NCBI RefSeq assembly: GCF_036898095.1
Contig: NC_090761.1
Location: forward strand, 43,196,946 to 43,260,945
Reading direction: 5' to 3'
Origin: Palaemon carinicauda
Lineage: Eukaryota; Arthropoda; Malacostraca; Decapoda; Palaemonidae
Length of the DNA stretch: 64,000 nucleotides
The notes beneath the pieces are model-generated. The model searched no databases. It had not been told where the DNA came from and saw only the letters and a program-made list of their open reading frames with translations. The position numbers and the translations under genes are program-made. Positions 32,188 to 42,594 of this stretch are shown piece after piece (the stretch's first letter is position 1; the number at the start of each line of letters is the position of its first letter).

Positions 32188-35100
32188 TCACATGTAGTCA
32201 TCCATCCACGCAGGCCTTCTAGTGCGCCGTGATGGGCGTGGCTTCCGTGCTGCACGTGGGCTGGGCGTGGGGTGACTGCCTGGTAGCTGCTCGGGCGTGG
32301 GCGTGGCTGGATGCGTAGCAGGTGTGGCCTGCCCAGGCTGGGGCCCCGATGATGTGAGACGCAGGTGCTTCCTGTTACGGAGGGAGAGGCGCCCGCTGCC
32401 GTCTAGCTTGACTAGGTACTGTCGGTATGGGAGCGTTTCCGCCACGGTACCGGTGCGGTCCCACAGCTTAGTGGCCTGATTTTGCACTCGTACTTGGGAT
32501 CCCGGGTTGATGGCTGGAAGCTTTCTGGACGGTCCAGTCCTGGTGAGGGCGGCACCACTGTCAGCCATCTGACGTTCTCTCTGCCGTAAGGTTGCCCCCC
32601 AGTGTTTGTCTACCGTGAGGTGCCACCGAGCCTACGCCATCTCGGAGCTGCCTGCCCGCTGCCATCTGGGCGGGTGACTTGTTTATTCCGCGGAGGGGGG
32701 TGTTGAGGTACTGCAGGATAGCCATAGAGGACTTGTCCGTGTCAAGGGTGCCGCTGCTGCCCGTGTTCGCCATTATTATCCGCTTCCCGATCTTGACTGC
32801 GGCCTCTGCCCTGCCAATGGACTGCGGGTACTGGGCGGATGATAGACGCACAGACACGCCCCATAACTTGAAGAATTCCCCCATTTCCTCACTTGCCAGA
32901 TTGGTGCCACCGTCCGTGGAAATTTGCTCCGGGGCCCCCCATCTGGCGAAGTAGCGACGTAGCTGAGTCTTGATGTGGGAGGAGGAGGTTCCGTGGGGGA
33001 AGTGGGCCAGCTCCAGCCACCCTGTGAGCCTGTCTGCGTAGGCCATGTACGAGTGTCCGTCGTGCTGGAACATATCTGCAACCGTCATCTGGAAGGGATA
33101 CTCTGGGGGCGGCGTGATAATGAGTTCCTCCGCGGCCTGAGATGGTGCGTGTACGTCGCATTCTTCACACGAGGATCGGTGATACTGCAGGTCCCCCTCG
33201 AGTCCAGGCCAGTACACCGTCTGGCGCGCTCGTCGTTGCATCGAGTCCAGGCCTTGGTGCCCCGCGTGTAGGTTGGCAGCCACCTGCTGACGGCGAGGCT
33301 CCGGGATAACTAGGCGAACGTTGCCCTGTTCGAACGTATATGTCACCAAGTCTTGGATAACGGCCAGCCTCTCCCTGACACTGTAAAAGGGCCGAAGGCA
33401 CGCAATTTCCTGGGACTTCCTATCGGCCCAGTCCCCGGCCAGGACCCTGGCCATGAGCAGCTGGTACACGGGGTCGATGACAGCGGCGTGCCTAACTCTC
33501 GCCTCGTCCACGACACAGCTGTCGTGCTCCACTGCTGCCACGACGGCGGCCGCCATGGTGTCGGTGAGGTCTTCGTCGAGGTCCATGTCGTAGGCGCTGG
33601 GATCGGCTTTTAAGGCGGGGTATCGGGACAGGAAGTCCGCCGCGCTGTTACGCTTCCCTGGCAGGTACTTGACCCTGAATCGGTACTGCAGAGTTCTCTC
33701 CTTCAGCCTGAAAAGGCGGGGGTTCGAGATTTCCGTAAGGGCACGATCCCCCAGTAACTTGGTTAACGGGCGGTGGTCCGTCACAACGGTGAGGTTGGGG
33801 CACCCCAGCAAGAACAGCCTCGCCTTCTGGAGACACCAGGCTACCGCAAGGGCCTCCCCCTCCACGGCAGCGTAGCCAGCTTCAGCGGCGGTGAGATGGC
33901 GGCTGCCGCATAGTGCCAGGCGCCACCCACCCGTGCAGCAAAAGGGCGTATTGGCGGAGCTGCATGAGCAGTACTGTTGCAGGATTACAAACCCTCTGCC
34001 TTCTTTACTCCAGTCAGTGATCGCTGCTGTGGGGCGGCTCCTGTCGTAGTAGGCCAGTCCGTCCTTCGCTAGTTGGCATATCATGTCTTGGGCGTGATGA
34101 AATTTGGTGCGGAGTGCCTCATCCCAGTACACTGCCTTCCCAGTTGGTTTTTTGAGGAGCTCCCTGAACGGGTTCATGATAGGGGCTGTTGCGAGGAATG
34201 GCGCCAGCTGGTTGACAAATCCGTACCAAGCCCTTATGTCGGTGATAGAGGGCTGACGTGGCATCGGGAAGTTCTTGATGGCCGCCAAACGTTCCTCTGT
34301 TGGCTTGTAGGCCTCCCAGCCCAGGTTGAAGCCCACGAAGTCTACTTCCCTTCTGGCAAATTGGAATTTCTCCGGCTTAAGCGTGATACCCTTGGCTGCG
34401 CATGTTTCGAGAAAGTCGTAGGCATGCCAGAAGGCCCCTTCGATGTTGTCGTCGTAGAGTAAGGTGTCGTCCACGCACTTGTATTTCCTCTGGATGTCCT
34501 GGATGGCGTCGTCAAATCGTCTGGTATACGCATCGCCGGCAGAGCAGTGCCCCATGGGTGTACGACGGTAACGAAACCTTCCCCAGGGGGTAATGAATGT
34601 GGTTAGATCGCGACTTTCTTCGTCTAACTCCACCTGGTGGTATCCCCAGTACGCGTCCGCCACAGTCTTGAACGTGTGCTTAGGAACCCCGGACACCATG
34701 TCGAATGGGGCGGGGGTGTGATGTGTCTCCCGTAGGCAAGATGCGTTGAGGCGCTGATAGTCGACTGTACGGCGTGGCTGTCCTGATTTCTTGGCGACGA
34801 CCACCATACGGGCGCACCATTCGGTTGGCTGCCCAGCGGGTACCGGTTCTATAACGCCACGGGCGACATCTTCTTCGAGCTGGGCCTTCACTTCCTCTTC
34901 CCAGTGTTTCGGTACTGATGCTGGGGTATGGCATGCGTAAGGCGTAGTTCCTGGGAGCAGGTGGATACGGTGCGGTTTCCCCTGCATCACTGGCAGTGGC
35001 TTCCTGGCTGTGTTGAATGTTGTCGTAGCGAAATGTTGCAGGAGCCAGGCTTCCAACCTGGCCGCATGTTCCTCCTGGGGCGGCATGGGCACCTCGGCAG

Positions 35101-36526
35101 GTCGGGGTGGTACCTGGGCGGCCCGCCTGGCTGTGCCATCGAACAGGCTCACGTGTGCCACCGCGGGGGAGGGATGGGGGAACTCCTTGGGTATCAGCGT
35201 TAAATCCTTGCAAGCGTCCAATGACAGGAAGAGGTGCTTTGCCGACTGCACGAAGTACACGTCCTGCTCCGTGGTGCGGCCTTGCAGGGTGACGTGGCAC
35301 ACGGCAGATCCAAGGCACTTCAGGGGAAGGTTTGCCACATCCCGCAAGCCAGCCCGGGGTGTAAGAGCTGCTGGGCGGACTTGGTGGTGCGATAGCAAGG
35401 AGGGCCCAGCCACACATACCTGTGCCCCAGTGTCCGCCACGGCGGTGACTGGCACTCGTATTCCTGTATCGTTGTGAACGACTGTCACCTCCACTACTGG
35501 GTGGCGGGCGAGGTTGGCGCCTGCAACAAGCACAGCGCTAGACGTAGCACTAGACACATCTGTCGGGGATCCTGCCTTTTTTGCCTGTGACTTCCTGCAG
35601 CATCTGTAATAGTGGCCCTGCTTGTGGCACCCGTTGCATAAGACGGATTTAGCGGGGCATGAAGCTCTACCAGAGGCATGGCGCCCACCGCAGTTCCCGC
35701 AGGGAGGGGGTGGGGGACCCCTGCCTGTGCCAGCGACGGTTGCACTCGGATGATCTGCCTCGGGTGTTTCGCTGCCAGCTGCACAAGCAGATTCCCTCCA
35801 GTTGCATTGGCGTGCAGCGGCGTCGACGCGGGCCGCCTCGTAGGCACAGCACTTGGCCCTAAGGGCACTAACACTATTGATGTCATTGCTACACTGGTAT
35901 ACATGGCGACGCATAGCCTCATCGCTTAGGCCCACCATTAACTTGGGTAATAACATATATTCAGCCAGGTTACACTGACACTGAGGGCACTGGAAATTGC
36001 AATCGGTGGCCTTCTGAGAACACTTTAAAAAGTAATCACTGACACTTTCTCCTGGGCCTTGTACCGCGTTAAAAAACTCCGACCATAACACAGCACGGTT
36101 TGTAGAACGCAACACAATATCGCGAATAAAGTCCATGGCTTCCGTAGCGGTGAGGTTGCTCCATTCCTGTGATGTGAATCTGGCGTCCAGCGCCCGTTGC
36201 AGAGGGGGTGTGCAGTATAGCCTGATGTGGTGGACGACCTCGTGGGGCGGTAGTCTGCACAGTTCGATCCAGCATTCCATCGACCTCCTCCAGGACCTGA
36301 ATGCGGCGGGCTTCAGCTCAATTTCGCACTTCTCCGGGGCTGCAGACGCAGGGACACGAGGTGCAGGGGTAGCATGTGTCGTAAGCCGGTCACGAAGAAC
36401 GTTGATCATATGTTGCTGTGCCGCCATGGCTTGCCTGGCTTCTTGTAGGGCAGGGACAAGCCCACGGGGGACGACGGGGCGTGCGGCCCTTGGGGTGGAC
36501 TGCATTGAGCGGCGCTGGAAGGGCAT
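32188..36526 (-). pseudogene. Gypsy 1 gag-pol polyprotein (one frameshift)
   Basis: The first ATG after the LTR is at 36524-36526; the open frame extends further up without an ATG. Residues from this ATG: capsid-like region 60-240; zinc knuckles CGNCGGRHASGRASC and CNGCHKQGHYYRCC (276-310); aspartic protease ADTGAQV (364-370); RT with TVADAYWGYHQV (motif A) and KCVDDTLLYDD (motif C, 683-693, Cys in place of Tyr/Phe); RNase H with ITDWSKEGRG, EGEALAV, VTDHRPL and AADFLSR; integrase with HAGHQG...CEEC zinc site, then D1151, D1205 and E1241 (DD35E). After a one-base shift near 32625 the frame continues to 32188 with a basic C-terminal domain. It makes capsid and the enzymes for reverse transcription and integration. 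Otherwise intact over 4.3 kb. Confidence 0.92.
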
Positions 36527-36551
36527 GGTGAGGGTCACGTTGGTCCTTGAT

Positions 36552-36563
36552 GTCACTGCGCCA
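36552..36563 (-). other. Gypsy 1 primer binding site
   Basis: On the minus strand TGGCGCAGTGAC directly follows the 5' LTR. It would pair with a tRNA ending GTCACTGCGCCA. The same 12 bases are used by Gypsy 2 (57458-57469). The tRNA identity is not certain; a serine tRNA is possible. Confidence 0.75.
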
Positions 36564-36728
36564 TATTGGATGTCAAGGTAGGACAAGAGACACACGATGG
36601 TGGAGACATGTAGTTTAATGCGTCCTCAGATACAGACTGACTCGGTTGCTCTCTGCAACCGGCACCGTGCCACTCACTTGGCGCCTGCCCGCCATGGGAA
36701 AACATATCTTATTGCAGGTACTCCATCA
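36564..36728 (-). repeat. Gypsy 1 5' LTR
   Basis: 165 bp, 164 identical to 31793-31957. It is followed at 36729-36733 by ACTAC, the target duplication. Confidence 0.9.
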
Positions 36729-36761
36729 ACTACTAAAATGTAATCGCAAGTATAGGTATTT

Positions 36762-38791
36762 TACTATGAGATTCAGGGCCTCTGTAACACGGTTTTTTCG
36801 CAATAATTTTCTATCTATGAATTTCATAAATATAACGCTTCTTCAGAATGCACATTATATCTACACATAAATTTTGACTATATTTTGCATTACGTAGGTT
36901 GAATAAATTGGGTACTTATAATGTAAAAGTGACGTTTTTTGAAGACGGGCCAACTTACTTAGAGAAAAGGTTTCGAACGCACTCGTTACGTAACTTATGA
37001 CGGCATTTCTTCCCTCTTTCTGGATCGATGATTGGCTATACGTAACGAAGGCTATACCTCTGCCAACAATGACACAAAAGTTTAAATAAAAGCAAAGCAG
37101 TACACCTTTATGAACTCTGAAACCTCTCCACTGATAATTGTCATAATGAACAAACCAACAAAATATGTTAATAAATACAAAAACACTTCGATTATTAGTC
37201 TAACTCCCAAAATAAGTTTCCTAAGAAATTACAGTCTACTTTATAGGTCACAATCAGATTGACAAGGTGTAGGGAATAGTTGTTAATTTTCAAAAACGTA
37301 GTAGACAAGCTTGATTTGATAACTGCTATATCCAATGTCAAGCAATTTTTATTTATTGTCTATCTACCTACCTGTTTACTGTAAAAAAAAAAAAAAAAAA
37401 AAAAAAATAGCCGGTACCGTATTTTGGCTTTAAACCTTCACCAATAATTATCGTCAGAATGATGACTTCATGAGGCTCCACCCACTTTGGCCTCGTTATA
37501 ATTCAGGATAACACTGAAGGTTATCATGGGCATTGTTGGATCAGAAAATTTAATTTCTGGCTATAAAAACTCATTTCTCGAGTAGTTGTAAGAAGTGCTA
37601 AATGATCCTCAAGGATCCCAGCAGTTGGCCTAAACGTTTAATTCATGTATACTACTGTTGCGGCACTACTGCTACAGTAGTATTACTACGCTAGCACAGA
37701 AAACTCCACCCACATTTATGTATCGTTCCGCCATTCATAAAGTCTTTGTCATGTTTTTTTCACTGTGCAATAAGCCATGGCCTCTTCAGAAATTAAGTTT
37801 AACATTAGATGATAGGTTATTTCATTAAGCTGACAAATTATGGCAACTGGGTATGTTATTGCCGATGTTGAAGCTAAAGATAAAGTATGGTATCATTCCT
37901 TCATTGCATTATCATCTTTACTACTATTTGTTTTGCTACATGTAGTAATTATTTTAAAGGATAAATGAATTATGTTCACTTTGCTTCTATAAATTCCCAT
38001 TAGATGTACAAATAAAACTCCTAAAACTTTTCATGATTTATTTACAAAATGCAGTCATGCCCAAAACATAGCCAACACGGTCGTGCGGCCTAAGAAGAAA
38101 AAAAATTATATCGAATGATCTGTTGGTCTGATGGAGAGTTTAGCACAAAATTCTTATTTTAACAAAAAATAGTTATATAAAGACTCTTTACATACAATCT
38201 CTCTCTTTCTCTCTCTCTCTTGGTGACATAGTGAATAATTAATGGAAATGTTCAAAAGCCTGAATGACATTACAAGTATTATAATCATGTTACGTTAAAT
38301 ACAAATCAGACCATAAACATTGGATTTAAACTAGAAACTGAATAATTACCTATTCAGGCTATAGTAAATATGGCCACGGGCTTTCTCTTGACTGTATAAA
38401 GTTGCAAGTCGTAAGACAAATGCAGTTTTGCAACCACAGGGGTAATTCCAAATCCTTATAGCCATTCTTGACTGTTATGGGTTTCCGAGCCGATGGAACA
38501 AGGTGAATGGGTGTCTGGTGGATGGGCGGGGCAAAATTTTGTCAAAAGGTGTTTACATTGCTTACGTAATGAATGTTTTCGACTCTTGGCTCGTTATCAC
38601 TGGCCATGGCGTCGGCCAGATCATATTTACTCTATAAAAATTAAAACTATCGGGTTTAAGTTATTGATAATGCTGACAAAATTTGTGTGTGGTTGTAAAA
38701 TATACATATGTCAACTTTCAGCTACATCCAATGCTTTGATAAGGAGCAAAGTCCAAAAAACCGTGTTACAAGGGCCCTGAATCTCATAGTA
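36762..38791. mobile_element. Non-coding TIR DNA transposon, about 2.0 kb
   Basis: The left end 36762-36798 (TACTATGAGATTCAGGGCC, then GTAACACGGTTTTTT) is the inverted repeat of the right end 38755-38791, with two mismatches in 37. The outermost TA on each side can be read as a TA target duplication, leaving 35-bp TIRs that start CTATGAGATTCAGGG. No transposase frame is present; the interior holds a run of 25 A at 37383-37407 and a (TC)n tract near 38202-38220. It is probably a non-autonomous element of a TA-targeting family; a family with longer target duplications is not excluded. Confidence 0.65.
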
Positions 38792-38935
38792 GTCCAATTA
38801 TATTAGTTCCTGGTACAGCAGGAATACATACTGATATCATTGATGTTATATTGGTAACTATTACAGTTAAAAAGCAAATTAACTTATTTTATGTTAAATT
38901 TTCGATCTATGCAAAAATCGGGACATGCTATTTTA

Positions 38936-38978
38936 TGATCCTTGGACACTCCCCATCATATACAGGGTGATTAAAAAG
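38936..38978 (+). repeat. 43-bp direct repeat, copy 1
   Basis: GATCCTTGGACA...CCATC.TATACAGGGTGATTAAAAAG is repeated at 46568-46610 in the same orientation with a few differences. The ACAGGGTG motif resembles ends of mariner-like transposons. The two copies bracket the DIRS-A element. Confidence 0.6.
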
Positions 38979-39789
38979 ACCTCTCTCGGAACCACTGTTG
39001 AAAAATATTCCTAAATCAAACTGTCGTGATCTTTTCACTTGAAGAAAACTACATTTCATAGGTTAATATCATAATGGAATCGGTTTGGAGAACCTAAAAG
39101 TATATTTATAAGCTATACTAAGAGGATTTCACAACTATTACAGAGCTGGGCATTCTGCTCTTTAGGATCATTGACTACCTCGCAAAACAGTGTGATGCAG
39201 AAGTTATCATCAAATAATGACACTAAAGAAACTGGTGTACTATGATATCTTAGCCTTCAAGTTTACAGAATACTTTGCTGTTTATATTTTCAAAAAGTTC
39301 CCAGGATACTCAAGTTTCCCACCACAATTATATATTGATATAATCGTAACTGTACCCAGTTCTAAAGTAGTAACTCCATGGTCCTTGGCCCACAAAACTA
39401 CTTTCCTTATACAGGGATTACAAAAATGAGAAGATGGGATATCCCATTAAATAATACTGGTTTATACTGTTTTGTTCTAAATTAAACTATACCAAAATAA
39501 TTGTACTTGAGGCCACAATGATAGTCTTAGTTTATTCTTTGAGCTTGAGTAGATAAAAAAAACAGCAACTCTAGCAAAAACAGGGTATCTCAAAATCCAT
39601 TGTCCACTGGCTAACCAACGAAATTCGATTAAAAGTTCATTGAAGATCAACTAAACATTTATAACTCGTCTTTATTATATGTTTAAGATAAAACTGGTGG
39701 GCATCAATCCAGAAATCACAAATATTGAAATAATTTGACAATTCTATCAACCAAATATGGGGAAATCAGTCAATAAAAATGTTAATTTA
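38979..39789. other. No recognisable gene
   Basis: AT-rich sequence between the direct repeat and the DIRS-A end. A 70-codon plus-strand frame (39217-39429) has no known domain. Confidence 0.4.
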
Positions 39790-39989
39790 CTTAGTAAAAT
39801 AAATTTTTGAATATACTTACCCGATGATCATATAGCTGTCAGCTCTGCTGCCCGACAGAAAAAACCTACGGGCGGAATACGCCAGCGATCGCTATACAGG
39901 TGGGGGTGTACATCAACAGCGCCATCTGTCAAGTAGGTACTTAAGTACTCGATGTCAACATAGAACCAATTTTCTCCTCTGTCCACTGG
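39790..39989 (-). repeat. DIRS-A left (3') inverted terminal repeat
   Basis: CTTAGTAAAATAAATTTTTG (outer) leads into CTTACCCGATGATCATATAG, CAGCTCTGCTGCCCGACAG and CGCCAGCGATCGCTATACAG. It is the inverse of 46139-45949 except for the outermost 20-30 bases, which differ between the two ends. Confidence 0.9.
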
Positions 39990-40027
39990 GTCTCTATTGG
40001 GGAGGAAGGGTGGGTCCTTTAATTTAT

Positions 40028-40115
40028 GATCATCGGGTAAGTATATTCAAAAATTTATTTTACTAAGGAAAATAACATTTTTCAATATTAAACTTACCCG
40101 ATGATCATATAGCTG
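40028..40115 (-). repeat. DIRS-A internal complementary region
   Basis: 40028-40064 is the exact reverse complement of the left outer end 39793-39829. 40077-40115 is the exact reverse complement of the right outer end (to 46139). Both halves meet around AAGGAAAATAAC. The ICR therefore carries the joined ends, as needed to template circle closure in DIRS replication. It lies on the recombinase side, as in DIRS-1. Confidence 0.92.
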
Positions 40116-40589
40116 ATTCACACCCAGGGGGGTGGGTAGAGACCAGCATTACATGTTGACATTATTATGAGCTAAGTATTCCGTATTTCATTTTAGCAGT
40201 TATTCAAAATAACAAGCATAAAATAAATAAGTACCTGGTAAGGAAGACGACTTGAACAATTACTCTGCCTTTTTAAGTACGTCTTCCTTACTGAGCCTCG
40301 CGATCCTCATAGGATGCTGAGCGACTCCTAGGAGCTGAAGTATGAAGGGTTGCAACCCATACTAAAGGTCCTCATCAAAACCTCTAATCTAGGCGCTTCT
40401 CAAGAAATGACTTTGACCACCCGCCAAATCAAGTAGGATGCGAAAGGCTTCTTAGCCTTCCGGACAACCCAAAAATATTTCAAGAGAAAGATTAAAAAGG
40501 TTCTGGAATTAGGGAATTGTAGTGGTGGAGCCCCCACCACTACTGCACTCGTTGCTACGAATGGTCCCAGAGTGTAGCAGTTCTCGTAA
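40116..40589 (-). other. DIRS-A 3' untranslated region
   Basis: Sequence between the ICR and the end of the recombinase frame. The frame after the catalytic tyrosine (LYENCYTLGPFV) runs on into this segment without known function. Confidence 0.45.
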
Positions 40590-41720
40590 AGAGACTGGAC
40601 ATTCTTAAGATAAAAGACGCGAACACTGATTTGCTTTTCCAATAGGTTGCGTCGAATATACTTTGCAGAGATCTATTTTGTTTAAAGGCCACGGAAGTTG
40701 CGACAGCTCTAACTTCGTGTGTCCTTACCTTCAGCCAAGCTTGGTCTTCCTCATTCAGAAGGGAATGAGCTTCTCGTATTAAACAGTCTGATAAAATAGG
40801 ATAAAGAATTCTCTGACATAGGCAAAGATGGATTCTTAACTGAACACCATAAAGCTTCAGATGGGCCTCGTAAAGGTTTTTAAAAAAGAACTTAAGAGCT
40901 CTTACAGGACATAAAACTCTTTCTAGTTCATTTCCAACCATACGATAAGTTTGGAATATCGAACGATATTGGTCAAGGCCGAGAAGGCAGCTCGTGTTTG
41001 GCTAGAAAACCAAGTTGTAGAACATGTAGCCGTTTCGGATGAGAATCCGATGTTCTTGCTGAAGGCATGAATCTCACTGACTCTTTTAGCTGTGGTTAAG
41101 CATATCAGGAAAAGAGTCTTAAAGGTGAGATCTTTCAGGGAGGCTGATTGAAGCGGTTCGAACCTGTCTGACATAAGGAATCTTAGAATCACGTCTAAAT
41201 TCCAACCAGGTGTAACCAAACGACGCTCCTTCGTGGTCTCAAAAGACTTAAGGAGGTCCTGTAGATCTTTATTGTTGGAAAGATCTAAGCCTCTGTGACG
41301 GAAGACTGATGCCAACATGCTTCTGTAACCCTTGATAGTGGGAGCTGAAAGAGATCGTTCTTTCCTCAGATATAAGAGGAAGTCAGCTATTTGAGTTACA
41401 GAGGTACTGGTCGAGGATACGGATACTGACTTGCACCAGTTCCGGAAGATTTCCCACTTCGATTGGTAGACTCTAAGGGTGGATGTTCTCCTTGCTCTAG
41501 CAATCGCTCTGGTTGCCTCCTTCGAAAAACCTCTAGTTCTCGAGAGTCTTTCGATAGTCTGAAGGCAGTCAGACGAAGAGCGTGGACGCCTTGGAGTACC
41601 TTCTTTACGCGTGGCAGACGTAGTAGGTCCACCCTTAGGGGAAGTGTTCTGGGAACGTCTACTAGCCATCGAAGTACCTCGGTGAGTTATTCTCTCGCGG
41701 GCCAGAGGGAAGCAACTAGC
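40590..41720 (-). pseudogene. DIRS-A tyrosine recombinase (two frameshifts)
   Basis: The N-terminal part has LRVYQSKWEIFRNWC, QIADFLLYLRKERSLS, then TIKGYRSMLASVFRHRG (core-binding domain). The catalytic domain has FLICLTTAKRVSEIHAFS (first Arg), then after a frameshift near 40930 LCPVRALKFFFKNL and VRTHEVRAVATSVAF (His-x-x-Arg) and DATYWKS. The nucleophile region FYLKNVQSL with Tyr at 40610-40612 is in the next frame, after a one-base loss in a T run. The enzyme would insert the circular DNA by strand exchange. The two breaks make this copy inactive unless they are sequencing errors. Confidence 0.85.
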
Positions 41721-41773
41721 GTCAACTTTGTCCCTTCGTGAGAGGCGAACTTCTGCAGTACCTAGTTGACAAT

Positions 41774-42300
41774 CTAGAACGGAGGGAATGCATATAGATC
41801 TAGATGTGACCAATCTAATAGAAAGGCATCTATATGAACTACTGCTGGGTCCGGGATAGGTGAGCAAAGTATTAGGAGCCTCTTGGTCATCGAGGTTGCG
41901 AAGAGATCTATGGTTGGCTGGTCCCAGGTGGCCCAAAGTCTCTTGCATACATCCTTGTGGAGGGTCCAATCTGTTGGAATTATTTGTCCCTTCCTACTGA
42001 GACAATCTGCTATGACATTCAAGTTGCCTTGGATGAACCTCGTTACTAGTGAAAAGTCTAGACCTGTTGAACAGGTGAGGAGGTCTCTTGCGAACTCGTA
42101 CCATGTCAGAGAGTAGGTCCCTCCTTGCTTGGAGATGTACGTCAAAGCAGGGTGTTGTCCGTGTTCACCTCCACCACTTTGCCTTGAAGGAGAGACCTGA
42201 AGCTTTTCCAGGTCAGACGTACTGCCAGTAGCTTCTTGCAGTTGAAATGCATGTCCTTTGACTCGAGTTCCATAATCCCGAGCATTCCCTACCGCCTAAT
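41774..42300 (-). pseudogene. DIRS-A RNase H remnant
   Basis: Minus-strand motifs are DMHFNCKKLLAVRLTWKS (where the catalytic Glu position reads Lys), NTDN near 42150, YISKQGGTYSLTW, NLNVIADCLSRKG (Asp) and DLFATSMTKRL, as in DIRS RNase H and connection regions. Frames break near 42145. No RT motif is found upstream before the gag part. Confidence 0.65.
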
Positions 42301-42594
42301 GTCGCACCCCAGCCTACGTCCGATGCGCCCGAGAAGAGAACGTGGTTGGGAGTCTGAACAGTCAGGGGAAGACCTTTTCAAAGGTTGATAAAGTCCTTTC
42401 ACCAAGTCAGACCAGACTTTATCTTTCCGGAAACCGGGATCGAGACCGCTTCTAGCGTCTTGTCCTTTTCCAGTGAAAAGCTAGATGATACAGAAGAGGA
42501 CGTAGGAGTAGTCTTCCAAGTGACACAAATTGAACCACGGATGACAGTGTCCTAACCAGACTCATCCACAGCCTGACAGGGCAGCGTTCCTTCT

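Larger units (their letters stand above)
31793..36728 (-). mobile_element. Gypsy LTR retrotransposon 1
   Basis: Two 165-bp LTRs (31793-31957 and 36564-36728) differ at a single base. ACTAC flanks both sides (31788-31792 and 36729-36733) as target duplication. The primer binding site is 36552-36563 and a G-rich tract (31958-31968) lies next to the 3' LTR. One gag-pol frame covers nearly the whole interior with a single break near 32625. There is no envelope-like frame. Low LTR divergence and the intact duplication mean a recent insertion. Confidence 0.92.

Noticed and set aside
34680..35477. Long overlapping frames on both strands inside Gypsy 1
   Set aside because: They are shadows of the gag-pol frame in GC-rich sequence and show no domain.
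32188..36526. Envelope-like gene in either Gypsy element
   Set aside because: No frame with signal peptide and membrane anchor lies between integrase and the 3' LTR; both are ordinary non-enveloped LTR elements.
36527..36595. Upstream extension of the Gypsy 1 frame into the LTR
   Set aside because: The extension has no ATG (it would start at GTG), and it runs across the primer binding site; the ATG at 36526 is preferred.
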